A stretch of DNA of 64,000 bases from CAJQQY01 sp964352225 (GTDB taxonomy: Bacteria > Bacteroidota > Bacteroidia > Chitinophagales > Saprospiraceae): NCBI GenBank assembly GCA_964352225.1, contig CAYGRM010000002.1:1-64000 (forward strand). The letters are read 5' to 3'. Each line of letters opens with the position of its first letter. The stretch's first letter is position 1. Under the pieces are notes generated by a model, which was not told the DNA's origin, searched no databases, and saw only the letters and a program-made list of their open reading frames with translations. Positions 51,244 through 60,328 of this stretch are shown piece after piece. The translations under genes and the position numbers were made by a program.

Positions 51244-51858
51244 ATGTTTACTGACTTACTAAATAAACTTGAAACATTTCATAATTTGGATTACGAAATC
51301 CAACAATCACTTCTGAAAGAAATTCATACTCGTGCATCCAACCAAAAAGAAGTTTTTCAAGATTATCTCTCTACCGTAAAGTATGGTACTTTTTCTCATC
51401 GAGATATTTTTTATGAAGCTATTTGGAATTGTCCACAAGGTTGGGAAGATTTTTTCCATACAGAATTAACGCAATTGATTGCTAAAGCTGAGGAGGGTAA
51501 TAAAGATGCAATTGACAGTTTGAGTGCAATGATCTATTTGACTTATTTGGAAGATATGAACACAGAATTTTATACAAAATCTGTTGAATTTTTAACTCAA
51601 AAATTACGTTCAAAAATTCCTGAAGTTAGAGAGAACTGTGCACAAGCAATAACTGATATTCATGGTGAATACGAAGTGGAATTGAGTACGGAGCAAATTT
51701 TAGAATTGCAAAGACTTTTAAAAGATAGTGCATTCAAAGTTCGAGTTAATACTTATGCTAATTTGAAAGATGTAAACCTAATTCCTAAGAAATTTTCTAT
51801 TTCTTTGATAGATAAAATAAGAGCAAGGCTATTTGGCTATAGTTCTCTCTTAAAATAA
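51244..51858 (+). CDS. HEAT-like helical protein of unknown function
   Basis: A 204-residue soluble protein made of repeated amphipathic helices: DAIDSLSAMIYLTYLEDMN, RSKIPEVRENCAQAITDIHG and LKDSAFKVRVNTYANLKDV. These look like degenerate HEAT repeats, a protein-binding scaffold. No signal or TM is seen. It starts 38 bp after the mevalonate kinase gene and is followed by a strong terminator, so it probably closes this operon. I cannot name the family. Confidence 0.7.
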   Translation: MFTDLLNKLETFHNLDYEIQQSLLKEIHTRASNQKEVFQDYLSTVKYGTFSHRDIFYEAIWNCPQGWEDFFHTELTQLIAKAEEGNKDAIDSLSAMIYLTYLEDMNTEFYTKSVEFLTQKLRSKIPEVRENCAQAITDIHGEYEVELSTEQILELQRLLKDSAFKVRVNTYANLKDVNLIPKKFSISLIDKIRARLFGYSSLLK

Positions 51859-51879
51859 ATAGTTTAAACCTAATTTTTT

Positions 51880-51919
51880 AAAACCTCAAATGGCAATGTG
51901 CTATTTGAGGTTTTTTTTT
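51880..51919 (+). terminator. Terminator after the HEAT-like gene
   Basis: AAAACCTCAAAT pairs with ATTTGAGGTTTT (the inner GC/GC also pair) and nine Ts follow. It marks the end of the preceding operon and the start of the acyl-CoA dehydrogenase regulatory region. Confidence 0.88.
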
Positions 51920-51977
51920 ATTTGTCGTTGAACTGGCAAGACTTTTTCTATTAAAAATAATAGCAATATATAGAATG

Positions 51978-52072
51978 GTTAAACACGTTTAACTTTTGCG
52001 AATATTCGCATTTTTTGACAAACTAAAGCTTTCCTTTCATTTGTTAAATACATATATTGAGCGAATATTCGC
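51978..52072 (+). promoter_or_regulatory. Candidate operator cluster upstream of acyl-CoA dehydrogenase
   Basis: Three palindromes lie in 95 bp: GTTAAACACGTTTAAC (51978-51993) and GCGAATATTCGC twice (51998-52009 and 52061-52072). The two GCGAATATTCGC copies have centres exactly 63 bp apart, about six helical turns. The second lies just after TTG at 52057-52059. A -7-like TACTTTA (52083-52089) is 23 bp from it, so a repressor could block initiation. A TetR- or GntR-type regulator is plausible, but none is identified in the window. Confidence 0.55.
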
Positions 52073-52119
52073 ACACTTATTCTACTTTAAACTATTAAAA
52101 TCAAAAAATCACTTATATC

Positions 52120-53925
52120 ATGACTCAAAATCCAGGAAATTTTATAGAACACGAGACACTTAAGGGTGGAGAATTTCTTATCAAAGATTCTCAAGTTGAA
52201 GGAATGTTTATTCCAGAAGAATTAAATGAAGAGCAAGAAATGGTTCGTCAAATGTGCCAAGACTTCGTTGAAAATGAAGTAGCTCCAAATAAAAAAGGTC
52301 AAAAATTAGAATTTCAGGCCGAACTTTTAGAAAAAGCAGGAGAACTTGGATTATTAAGTTCACACATACCTGAAAGATTTGACGGCATGCCGATGGATAC
52401 TCATACCAATACGGTTATTTTGGAAGAAATGGGAAAATCAGGTGGAGGATTCACAACAACTTATGCTGCACATACTGGAATCGGAACTTTACCGATTTTA
52501 TATTTTGGAACAGAAGAGCAAAAGAAAAAATATTTACCAAAACTCGGAAGCGGAGAATTGAAAGCTTCTTATTGTTTGACAGAACCAAGTTCTGGATCAG
52601 ATGCCTTAGCTGCAAAAACTCGAGCAGACTTAAGTGAAGATGGAAAATCTTACATTTTGAATGGACAAAAAATGTGGATTACCAATGCTGGTTTTGCAGA
52701 TGTATTTATCGTTTTTGCTCAAGTGGATGGAGATAAATTTACGGGATTTATTGTGGATCGTGGAACGCCAGGATTGACATTTGGAGCAGAGGAGGAGAAG
52801 TTGGGAATCAAAGGTTCTTCGACTCGCCAAGTATTTTTTGAAAATGTAACTATCCCAAAAGAGAATCTTTTAGGAGAACTGGGTAAAGGTCATATTATTG
52901 CTTTTAATATCTTAAATGTAGGTCGTTACAAATTAGGTGCGATGTGCTTAGGAGGAAATAAAAAAGCCATCAAAATGGGCGTAAACTACGCCAATGAAAG
53001 AATTCAATTCAAAGTGCCGATTTCAACTTTTGGTGCAATCCAATATAAAATTGGAGAGCAAGCTATTAGAAATTTTGCGTTGGAATCTTCGATCTATCGA
53101 ACATCGGAATTGATGCATGCAAAGAAAACTCAATTATTAGAAGGTGGTGCAAGTTATGTAGAAGCATTGTTAGAAGCTGCTGATGAGTATGCAATTGAGT
53201 GTGCGATTATGAAAGTGTATGGTTCAGAAGTGACTGATTATGTGGTTGATGAGTGTGTACAAATTCATGGTGGAAATGGTTTTTCTGAAGAATACCCTGC
53301 AGCTGCAGGTTATCGAGATGCAAGAATTAGTAGAATTTACGAAGGAACCAACGAGATTAACCGAATGTTGATGGTGAATCGTTTGTTGAAAAGTGCGATG
53401 AAAGGAAAACTTGATATCGTTGGACCAGCTTGGGCTGTTCAAAAAGAATTGACATCAATGCCTTCAATGGAACCATTGGAAGGTACTTATGCTGAAGAGA
53501 AAAAAGCAGTTAAAGATTTCAAAAAAGTCGTTTTGATGGTAGCTGGTGCTGCTGCAAAAATGCAAATGGAAGGAAAGCTTGACTTGAAAAGTGAGCAAGA
53601 AATTTTGATGAATGTAGCTGACATGATGATTGATGTTTTCAATGCAGAATCAACTTTGTTAAGAGTTGAAAAATTAGCTGGCATAGAAAATAAGAAACAA
53701 TCACAAGAAGTTTACGACGCGATTTTGAAAACTTTCATTACTGATGCAACTGCAAGAATACACAAAAGCGCAACTGATGCATTGACAGGTTTTGCCGAAG
53801 GCGACTTGTTGAAAACGATGTTATTAGGATTGAAGCGTTTTACAAAATATCAGCCGATCAATGTAAAAGCAGCAAGAAGATTAGTTGCCTCCAAATTGAT
53901 TGAAGCTAACGATTACAGTCTATAG
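52120..53925 (+). CDS. Acyl-CoA dehydrogenase
   Basis: This FAD enzyme carries out the first oxidation step of fatty-acid beta-oxidation. The 601-residue protein shows the ACAD core: EEQEMVRQMCQDFV at the N-terminus, and YCLTEPSSGSDALAAKT with MWITNAGFADVF for FAD and substrate. Glu408, the catalytic base, lies in RIYEGTNEINRML. A ~170-residue C-terminal extension beyond the usual ~380-residue core is helical and typical of the longer ACAD subgroup, including very-long-chain types. Its operator cluster suggests regulated expression. An efficient terminator follows. Confidence 0.95.
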   Translation: MTQNPGNFIEHETLKGGEFLIKDSQVEGMFIPEELNEEQEMVRQMCQDFVENEVAPNKKGQKLEFQAELLEKAGELGLLSSHIPERFDGMPMDTHTNTVILEEMGKSGGGFTTTYAAHTGIGTLPILYFGTEEQKKKYLPKLGSGELKASYCLTEPSSGSDALAAKTRADLSEDGKSYILNGQKMWITNAGFADVFIVFAQVDGDKFTGFIVDRGTPGLTFGAEEEKLGIKGSSTRQVFFENVTIPKENLLGELGKGHIIAFNILNVGRYKLGAMCLGGNKKAIKMGVNYANERIQFKVPISTFGAIQYKIGEQAIRNFALESSIYRTSELMHAKKTQLLEGGASYVEALLEAADEYAIECAIMKVYGSEVTDYVVDECVQIHGGNGFSEEYPAAAGYRDARISRIYEGTNEINRMLMVNRLLKSAMKGKLDIVGPAWAVQKELTSMPSMEPLEGTYAEEKKAVKDFKKVVLMVAGAAAKMQMEGKLDLKSEQEILMNVADMMIDVFNAESTLLRVEKLAGIENKKQSQEVYDAILKTFITDATARIHKSATDALTGFAEGDLLKTMLLGLKRFTKYQPINVKAARRLVASKLIEANDYSL

Positions 53926-53949
53926 GTCAAACTCGTTTTTGACTTTTTG

Positions 53950-53988
53950 AAAAAGCTCTTTGTGATGTTTCACAAAGGGCTTTTTTTT
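53950..53988 (+). terminator. Terminator after acyl-CoA dehydrogenase
   Basis: AAAAAGCTCTTTGTGA and TCACAAAGGGCTTTTT pair with one wobble around a short loop and are followed by a T-run. It sits 25 bp past the stop. Confidence 0.88.
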
Positions 53989-54032
53989 GTATTATTGCAT
54001 TTCGGTTTTTCCAAAATTTAATACATAAAATC

Positions 54033-55703
54033 ATGAAAAAAATCTGGTGGAAAGAAAACGTCATTTATCAAATCTACCCTCGTAGCTTTAAAGATAGTAA
54101 TGGCGATGGTATTGGTGACCTTCGAGGGATTATCGAAAAATTAGATTACATCAAAGATTTGGGTGTCGATATTATTTGGCTTGGTCCTTCTTTCAAATCT
54201 CCGAATGATGATAATGGTTATGACATCAGCGATTATTATGACATCATGGATGAGTTCGGAACGATGGCAGATTTTGATGAATTACTCGAAGGCTTACACT
54301 CACGAGGAATGAAACTATTGATGGACTTGGTAGTGAATCATTCTTCTGATGAACACAATTGGTTTGAAGAATCTCGTAAGTCAAAAGATAATCCTTATAG
54401 AGATTATTACTGGTGGAAACCACCCGCAGCAGATGGAGGTCCGCCCAATAATTGGATTTCATTTTTTGGAGGAAGTGCATGGGAATTTGATGAATTGACC
54501 GGCGAATACTACTTGCATCTTTTCACCAAAAAACAACCTGACTTAAATTGGGAAAATCCCAAGGTTCGAGAAGAAGTTTATAAATTAATGCGATTTTGGT
54601 TAGATAAAGGAATTGACGGATTCCGGATGGATGTAATTCCTTTGATTTCAAAACGCTTAGATTTTGCTGATGCAGATATTAGTAATTTCACAAACTTAGT
54701 CGCAACAACTTATTCCAATGGGCCAAGAGTGCATGAATTTATTCAAGAGATGCACGAAGAAGTTTTACAACATTACGACATCATGACGGTAGGAGAAGGC
54801 CCAGGAATTACCAAAGATTTAGGGAACCTTTATGTCGGTGAAAGTCGCAAAGAATTGAGTATGATTTTTCATCTTGATCATATGTTTATGGACCATGGAG
54901 ACAAAGGTAGATTTGACCCAATTCCTTTTTCTTTATTGGATGTCAAGCGCATTTTTAACGAATGGGATGAAGCAACTGGCGATGAAGGTTGGGTGAGTAT
55001 ATTTTTAGATAATCATGACTTTGCTCGAATCGTTTCACGTTTTGGAAATGATAAAGAATATCGAGTGACCTCTGCGAAAATGTTATCCATGTTACTATTG
55101 ACATTGCGAGGGACACCTTGTATTTATCAAGGTTCAGAGATTGGAATGACTAATGTAAAATTTGACTCCATTGATGATTATCGGGATGTAGAGACTTTGA
55201 ATTTTTACAAATTGGCAAAGGAAAATGGAGGGGACATGGATGCATTTATGAATGCTGTTTATACCCTTGGACGAGATAATGTTCGAACTCCAATGCAATG
55301 GAATGATTCTGAAAATGCAGGTTTTACAACTGGTCAACCGTGGATAAATCTAAATCAAAACTACCCAGAAGTTAATGTAGAAAATGCCATTGCTGATCCA
55401 AATTCCATTTTTTATTTTTATAAAAAATTACTCGCGTTCAGGAAAGAACACTCAACTTTCGTTTATGGAAATTATAAAGATTTGGATCCTTCGCATGAAA
55501 AGATTTATGCTTATCGCAGATCAGATAAAAATGAAACTTTCATCGTAGTTTTGAATTTCTCCTCCGAAACAGTCGATTTTAAATTGCCAGAATATTATGG
55601 AGAATTAGAATTATGTATTTCCAATTATGGAATTATAGATGGTGGTGATTTGGAAAATATAAAAGTGATGCCTTGGGAGGGGAGGATTTATCGAAAGAAA
55701 TAA
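54033..55703 (+). CDS. GH13 alpha-glucosidase (oligo-1,6-glucosidase-like)
   Basis: This 556-residue cytosolic GH13 enzyme has the starting block WWKENVIYQIYPRSFKDSNG. The catalytic residues are D200 (GIDGFRMDVIPL), E255 (IMTVGEGPG) and D329 (FLDNHDFARIVSRFG). The KMLSMLLLTLRGTPCIYQGS block and a C-terminal beta domain follow. The motifs fit GH13 subfamilies that split alpha-1,4 or 1,6 linkages of short oligosaccharides (oligo-1,6-glucosidase, alpha-glucosidase, trehalose-6-phosphate hydrolase). No transporter or regulator is adjacent, and no signal peptide is present. Confidence 0.92.
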   Translation: MKKIWWKENVIYQIYPRSFKDSNGDGIGDLRGIIEKLDYIKDLGVDIIWLGPSFKSPNDDNGYDISDYYDIMDEFGTMADFDELLEGLHSRGMKLLMDLVVNHSSDEHNWFEESRKSKDNPYRDYYWWKPPAADGGPPNNWISFFGGSAWEFDELTGEYYLHLFTKKQPDLNWENPKVREEVYKLMRFWLDKGIDGFRMDVIPLISKRLDFADADISNFTNLVATTYSNGPRVHEFIQEMHEEVLQHYDIMTVGEGPGITKDLGNLYVGESRKELSMIFHLDHMFMDHGDKGRFDPIPFSLLDVKRIFNEWDEATGDEGWVSIFLDNHDFARIVSRFGNDKEYRVTSAKMLSMLLLTLRGTPCIYQGSEIGMTNVKFDSIDDYRDVETLNFYKLAKENGGDMDAFMNAVYTLGRDNVRTPMQWNDSENAGFTTGQPWINLNQNYPEVNVENAIADPNSIFYFYKKLLAFRKEHSTFVYGNYKDLDPSHEKIYAYRRSDKNETFIVVLNFSSETVDFKLPEYYGELELCISNYGIIDGGDLENIKVMPWEGRIYRKK

Positions 55704-55721
55704 AGTGATTGTTTTCAAAAA

Positions 55722-55756
55722 AAGACCTTCCAAATTTTTAAAATCTGGAAGGTCTT
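55722..55756 (-). terminator. Terminator between convergent glucosidase and SNF2 genes
   Basis: AAGACCTTCCA and TGGAAGGTCTT are perfect arms. The minus-strand side is followed by a run of seven Ts, so it best serves the SNF2 gene, but it may terminate the glucosidase too. Confidence 0.8.
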
Positions 55757-55769
55757 ACTCTTTCTTAAA

Positions 55770-58700
55770 TCACTCCAACGAAACTAACTCCCGTAATTCA
55801 TCATTCGAATATTCTCCAATCCATTTCTCCCCTGTCGAAACGGTCAACTCTGCCAGCTCCTTTTTCGTCATTAATAATTGATTGATTTTTTCCTCAAAAG
55901 TTCCTTGTGTAATAAATCGATGAACCATCACATTTTTCTTTTGTCCAATTCGGTAAGCTCGATCTGTTGCTTGAGCCTCCACCGCAGGATTCCACCACAA
56001 ATCGTAATGGATCACATTATTCGCTGCAGTCAAATTCAGTCCAGTTCCACCTGCTTTTAATGATAAAATCAAAACTCGTGTGGTTCGATTATTTTGAAAA
56101 TTTTCGACCATCTCATCTCGTTTTTTTCGACTCACACCTCCATGCAAAAATGAGATTTCCAAACCAAATTCCTCCTCCAACATTTCAACCAACATTTTCC
56201 CCATTTCTTGATACTGTGTAAAAATCAATGTCTTTTCTCCTTTCTCCAAAATCTCTTTCATCAAGTCAAAAAGCAATTGCGTTTTTCCAGAAAGTGCGGG
56301 ATCTGCATTTCCTTTTTTCAAAAATTGTTTTGGATGATTACAAACTTGTTTGAGTGCGGTGATGAGTTTTAACACAATTCCTTTTCGAGCAATTCCTTCC
56401 GCAGTCTCGACAGCTTGCATGGTGGTTTCCAATACATTTTGATAAATCGCAGTTTGCTGTGGCGTCAACTTACAATATTGATCTTTTTCAATTTTTTCAG
56501 GTAAATCTTTGATAACCGATTTATCAGATTTCAAGCGACGCATGATAAATGGTTCCGTTATTTTTTTGAAAATATCTAACTGATTTTGATCTCGATCAAT
56601 TTCGATAGGCTTAGCAAAATCAGTTTTAAAATTAGCAAGTGATCCCAAATATCCTTTGTTCGTAAAATCAAAAATACTCCAATATTCACTCAACCGATTT
56701 TCGACAGGTGTTCCACTCATCGCAATTTTTACGTCAGCCTTTATTTTTTTGATCGCCTTTGTTTGAGCAGTCGATGGATTTTTAATATTCTGAGCTTCGT
56801 CAATAGCCAGAAGTGTCCATTTATATTTTTGCAGCCTTGTCGCTTCCGTTCGAGCGACTCCATAGGTAGTCAATAAAATATCTGCTTCTTGCAAAGGTTC
56901 AATTTTCCGATTAGCTCCATGATAAATGTGCGCCTTCAAATCGGGAGCAAATTTTTGAATTTCCTTTTCCCAGTTTGTCAATAAAGTTGTAGGCACAATG
57001 ACGAGCGCCTTTTGTTTTTCGAGTCGTCCATCCTCTTTTAATTTTAGTAAAACGGTGATCACCTGAAGTGTTTTCCCCAAGCCCATATCATCAGCAATTA
57101 CACTTCCAAAACCAAGTCTATAATTTTTATACATCCATTCGTATCCATCCAATTGATAAGCTCGGAGCGTAGCTAGCAAACCTTTTGGCACCTCACTTTC
57201 TTCCCCTTCAAGCAGAGATTTTATGAGTTGTTTTGCTTTGTCATCAAGCTCAATTTTTGCTCCATGGTATTCTTCTTTGAGTGCGGTTTGAAATAAAACA
57301 TTTGGTTTTAGCTCAGGTGGATTTTTCAATTTATCCAACAGCGTTTGCATTTCATTTTCATCAAAAAAAACATACTCCTCGTTGATTTTCACAATCCCTG
57401 AGAACTGATCTACCATTTCCAAAAACTCCTCTTGGGTAACCAATTTATCACCCAATGCAACTTGCCAGTCGAAGTTCAACATCGCTCCCAAATTAAGTAC
57501 AGATTTTCCTCCTGTATCACCACTTTCACTTTCTTCTTTTTCTAAATTTATTTTTATGGACGGTTTCGGTCGGATCAATTTTCGCAAAGCTTTGGGCAAT
57601 AAGACTTTCACTCCAAATAGCCGAATCGTTGGCAATATTTTAAATAAAATTTCAACAAATTCATCGGAGTCAAACAACAATGGTTCCTTCCCTTTGGAAG
57701 CGAGCAACAAATTAATCTGTGGAAAATAATCTCCGAGCATTGCTAAATTTCGCAACACTTCTATCCGAATAGAACTAAACTTTTTTTCTTCTAAAATCCT
57801 ACTTAGCACGATGGGGGCATCAAGTGGTTTGCTTTTATCTTCAACTGCAATTTTCACTTCGAAACTTCCTTCCTCTTGCTGATCATCAATCAGTAAAACT
57901 GGCGCAAATTCTTTTTTAGAAATAAAAAACTTATTCAACCACAATTGAATTGATTTGGGAAATTCTTTATTTTCAAAATCCAAAAATCGCTCAATCGACC
58001 CATTAAAAAATAAATTAACGGCAGGGTGAAGTTGCTGTTTAAGATTCAATCCATGATTAATTTTTACAAAATGATTTAAGAAAAAAGAAACCAATGAGGT
58101 GAAATTATCTACTCGAATCGGTTCAAAAATCTCTTTCTCTTTTTTATAAAAAATCAAATCATCTGGGGTTAACAATTCTACTTTTTCAAATACTTGTTTT
58201 ACTGCATCGTTTAAGTTTGCAGGAATCCATCGCACTTTGAATTGTTCTCTTCCTATTCGCAAAAGTTGAGGATGGTACGCACTCTGCTGCATGATTTTTT
58301 TGGAAAAAAGAAAGCCCAAAAAGAGTCCTCGAAGTGCGTGAGAAAGTTGTGCTAATTTATTCACAGGTATTTCCTCCAACCAATTAATCAAATCTTCTTC
58401 TTGGTCAAAAACTAAAATTGGTTGATCTTTAGCACCCCGTAAATTAATTGTTACAAAATTCATTTCGTCATCCAAAATGATCTCAATTTCCTCCACCGAA
58501 TCCATTGTTGAAGTAATCGTTTTCTCAATTTCTATCTTATCTTTCTTGGAAAATTCTTTACTAATTCTGGTATACACTTTTTCCAAAACAGTTTTAAAAT
58601 CTCCTTGATTGTAAAACACCGGTTGCTGTCCCAAAATAGTTAACAAACTATCTTGACAGTCAGGAAGAATAGAAAAATCTAATTCCTTAAAAATTTCATC

Positions 58701-59303
58701 ATCCCACTTCTTTTTATTTTTTTCTAAAGAAAATGGTTGTTGTAAATCTTCTAATGAAACAATATGAACATCCGCTTTCTCATTTGCAGCATACCCAGCA
58801 ATTTCGAGTTCATTGAATAAATCAAAGTCATGCAATTGAAAAACGACGAATGGATTTTTATCAATTTCATTCGCAATCAAATACAAAACTGCCGCCATGT
58901 GCTTGCAGGGAACAGCATGATCGGGACAAGTGCAATTCCCTTTCAAGTCATTCCAATTTTCTGGAAAAATATGGATGCCTTGAATTTCGCAAAGGCGATT
59001 AAGGTTTGGTGGTAATTCTCGATTGAGCAGTTTTGAAAGAAAAAAAGGATTATCCGTTATCAAACTTAGGATAACTGATTTTTCATTTGTCGTGAATGTT
59101 GGAATCGTAAATTTGACTTGATATGGTTGGTAAACTGAGCCTTGAACTTCAGCTGTAATTTCGTTTTTATCAATTTCAATTTCTTGAGCTAAACCTTTAT
59201 TCGCATAAGTTATACCTCTCGGCAATCGATTTGAGAAATCGATATTATTGAGAGCATTCAACCATTGTTTCCCCCACCAAGTATTGCCGTAAGTTTTCCT
59301 CAT
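55770..59303 (-). CDS. SNF2-family DEAD-like helicase with SWIM zinc finger
   Basis: This 1177-residue protein has an N-terminal SWIM zinc finger, C124-T-C126 ... C133-K-H135 (NCTCPDHAVPCKHMAAVL). A long central region of unknown fold follows, then the SNF2 ATPase. Walker A lies in IADDMGLGKTLQVITVLLKL, Walker B is LLAIDEAQNIKNP (DEAQ), motif III is AMSGTPVENRLSEYWSIFDF, and the C-terminal helicase half has ILSLKAGGTGLNLTAANNV and the arginine finger DRAYRIGQKKNV. Members of this bacterial group are thought to remodel DNA-protein complexes. It is probably monocistronic and diverges from the TPR-like gene. Confidence 0.93.
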   Translation of the reverse strand: MRKTYGNTWWGKQWLNALNNIDFSNRLPRGITYANKGLAQEIEIDKNEITAEVQGSVYQPYQVKFTIPTFTTNEKSVILSLITDNPFFLSKLLNRELPPNLNRLCEIQGIHIFPENWNDLKGNCTCPDHAVPCKHMAAVLYLIANEIDKNPFVVFQLHDFDLFNELEIAGYAANEKADVHIVSLEDLQQPFSLEKNKKKWDDEIFKELDFSILPDCQDSLLTILGQQPVFYNQGDFKTVLEKVYTRISKEFSKKDKIEIEKTITSTMDSVEEIEIILDDEMNFVTINLRGAKDQPILVFDQEEDLINWLEEIPVNKLAQLSHALRGLFLGFLFSKKIMQQSAYHPQLLRIGREQFKVRWIPANLNDAVKQVFEKVELLTPDDLIFYKKEKEIFEPIRVDNFTSLVSFFLNHFVKINHGLNLKQQLHPAVNLFFNGSIERFLDFENKEFPKSIQLWLNKFFISKKEFAPVLLIDDQQEEGSFEVKIAVEDKSKPLDAPIVLSRILEEKKFSSIRIEVLRNLAMLGDYFPQINLLLASKGKEPLLFDSDEFVEILFKILPTIRLFGVKVLLPKALRKLIRPKPSIKINLEKEESESGDTGGKSVLNLGAMLNFDWQVALGDKLVTQEEFLEMVDQFSGIVKINEEYVFFDENEMQTLLDKLKNPPELKPNVLFQTALKEEYHGAKIELDDKAKQLIKSLLEGEESEVPKGLLATLRAYQLDGYEWMYKNYRLGFGSVIADDMGLGKTLQVITVLLKLKEDGRLEKQKALVIVPTTLLTNWEKEIQKFAPDLKAHIYHGANRKIEPLQEADILLTTYGVARTEATRLQKYKWTLLAIDEAQNIKNPSTAQTKAIKKIKADVKIAMSGTPVENRLSEYWSIFDFTNKGYLGSLANFKTDFAKPIEIDRDQNQLDIFKKITEPFIMRRLKSDKSVIKDLPEKIEKDQYCKLTPQQTAIYQNVLETTMQAVETAEGIARKGIVLKLITALKQVCNHPKQFLKKGNADPALSGKTQLLFDLMKEILEKGEKTLIFTQYQEMGKMLVEMLEEEFGLEISFLHGGVSRKKRDEMVENFQNNRTTRVLILSLKAGGTGLNLTAANNVIHYDLWWNPAVEAQATDRAYRIGQKKNVMVHRFITQGTFEEKINQLLMTKKELAELTVSTGEKWIGEYSNDELRELVSLE

Positions 59304-59497
59304 CAGATTTTCAAAAAGTATTTTAAAAAAAAACTAAAAGTAATCGAAATCAATTAAAATCAAAAGGACAATCAAAAACCAACTTAGTAATTTTATCAAA
59401 AGAAAGATTGCTATGTTGCTGTTTTCTTTCTATCTTGATAGTCTGCTTTGTGGCTCCCACACATCGAATATAACAATCCATTTTTTATTTTACGATA

Positions 59498-59538
59498 AGT
59501 ACTGTTAGTGCTTTGGAGCGCTAACAGCACTAATTTTT
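59498..59538 (+). terminator. Hairpin with T-tract just upstream of the TPR-like gene
   Basis: AGTACTGTTAGTGCT pairs with AGCGCTAACAGCACT (with wobbles) and is followed by AATTTTTATTT. It ends about 20 bp before the ATG of the next gene, and no gene precedes it on the plus strand. It may be a leader attenuator. Confidence 0.6.
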
Positions 59539-59557
59539 ATTTCAAATTGATTTTGTT

Positions 59558-60262
59558 ATGTCCGATTTTTCCTCACTTCATTCAAAAACTTACAATGAGT
59601 TTAAAGAAATTGATATGCATGCGTATCAGTTGATCGTAGATTTTTATATCAAGCATGAAGAAGACATTCGACAATTAAAGTTTCATGAATATTTTGAATT
59701 GCAGTTAGCTTATATTGAAGCACTTTTCGAAAGTGGACTTTATTTAAATCTTATAAAAATCTGTGACGAAACCATCGAGGCTGTCATTCAAAACAATATT
59801 CAATATTACCAAGGTGCGGATATTTATCGAAAATTGTTGCTACGTAAGTCAGCAGCTCATTATAATTTATTAGAGTACCACAAAGCGGAATTCATCTTAA
59901 AAGAGTTGATAAAAATAAACCCAAATGATGGATATGTCATTCGCTTTTTCCGAAAAAGTCAATCACATCGACCACCTAGTTATGTTCAAAATACTCGAAA
60001 TGTAAGTTTATTGTTATTTCTTTTTACAGCAATGGTAATTTGTTTTGAGATGGCTTATTTTGGTTTTGGAAAACCACAAACAGAAATGGGGATGATCATT
60101 GAAGTTGCTCGAAATATTGTTTTTCTAAGTGGTTGGTTAGTCCTGATTTTAGGAGATGGAATTTTCCGATGGAAGATTTTCAAATCGACTAAATCATATG
60201 TAAAAACCATGCAAATACAAAAAAACCAAAAAGCAGAAGTTCCTGTTTTTTCTAAAAAATAA
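59558..60262 (+). CDS. TPR-like protein with two C-terminal TM helices
   Basis: No family is recognised with confidence. The first ~145 residues are amphipathic helical pairs (LQLAYIEALFESGLYLNLIKICDETIEA, LLLRKSAAHYNLLEYHKAEFI) typical of TPR-like scaffolds. Two TM segments follow (LLLFLFTAMVICFEMAYFGF and NIVFLSGWLVLILGDGIF), then a charged tail ending VPVFSKK. It is predicted to be an inner-membrane protein with the helical domain in the cytosol. It lies alone between the SNF2 gene and the DUF4097 operon. Confidence 0.7.
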   Translation: MSDFSSLHSKTYNEFKEIDMHAYQLIVDFYIKHEEDIRQLKFHEYFELQLAYIEALFESGLYLNLIKICDETIEAVIQNNIQYYQGADIYRKLLLRKSAAHYNLLEYHKAEFILKELIKINPNDGYVIRFFRKSQSHRPPSYVQNTRNVSLLLFLFTAMVICFEMAYFGFGKPQTEMGMIIEVARNIVFLSGWLVLILGDGIFRWKIFKSTKSYVKTMQIQKNQKAEVPVFSKK

Positions 60263-60265
60263 AAG

Positions 60266-60289
60266 GCAGATGACATTTCTATCATCTGC
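60266..60289 (-). terminator. Terminator of the DUF4097 operon
   Basis: GCAGATGA and TCATCTGC are perfect 8-bp arms. On the minus strand the stem is followed by CTTTTATTTTTT, so it fits the end of the minus-strand operon (stop at 60329). Confidence 0.6.
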
Positions 60290-60328
60290 ATTAGGAGGTC
60301 TAAACATTTCAAACTAAAATCGGATTGA

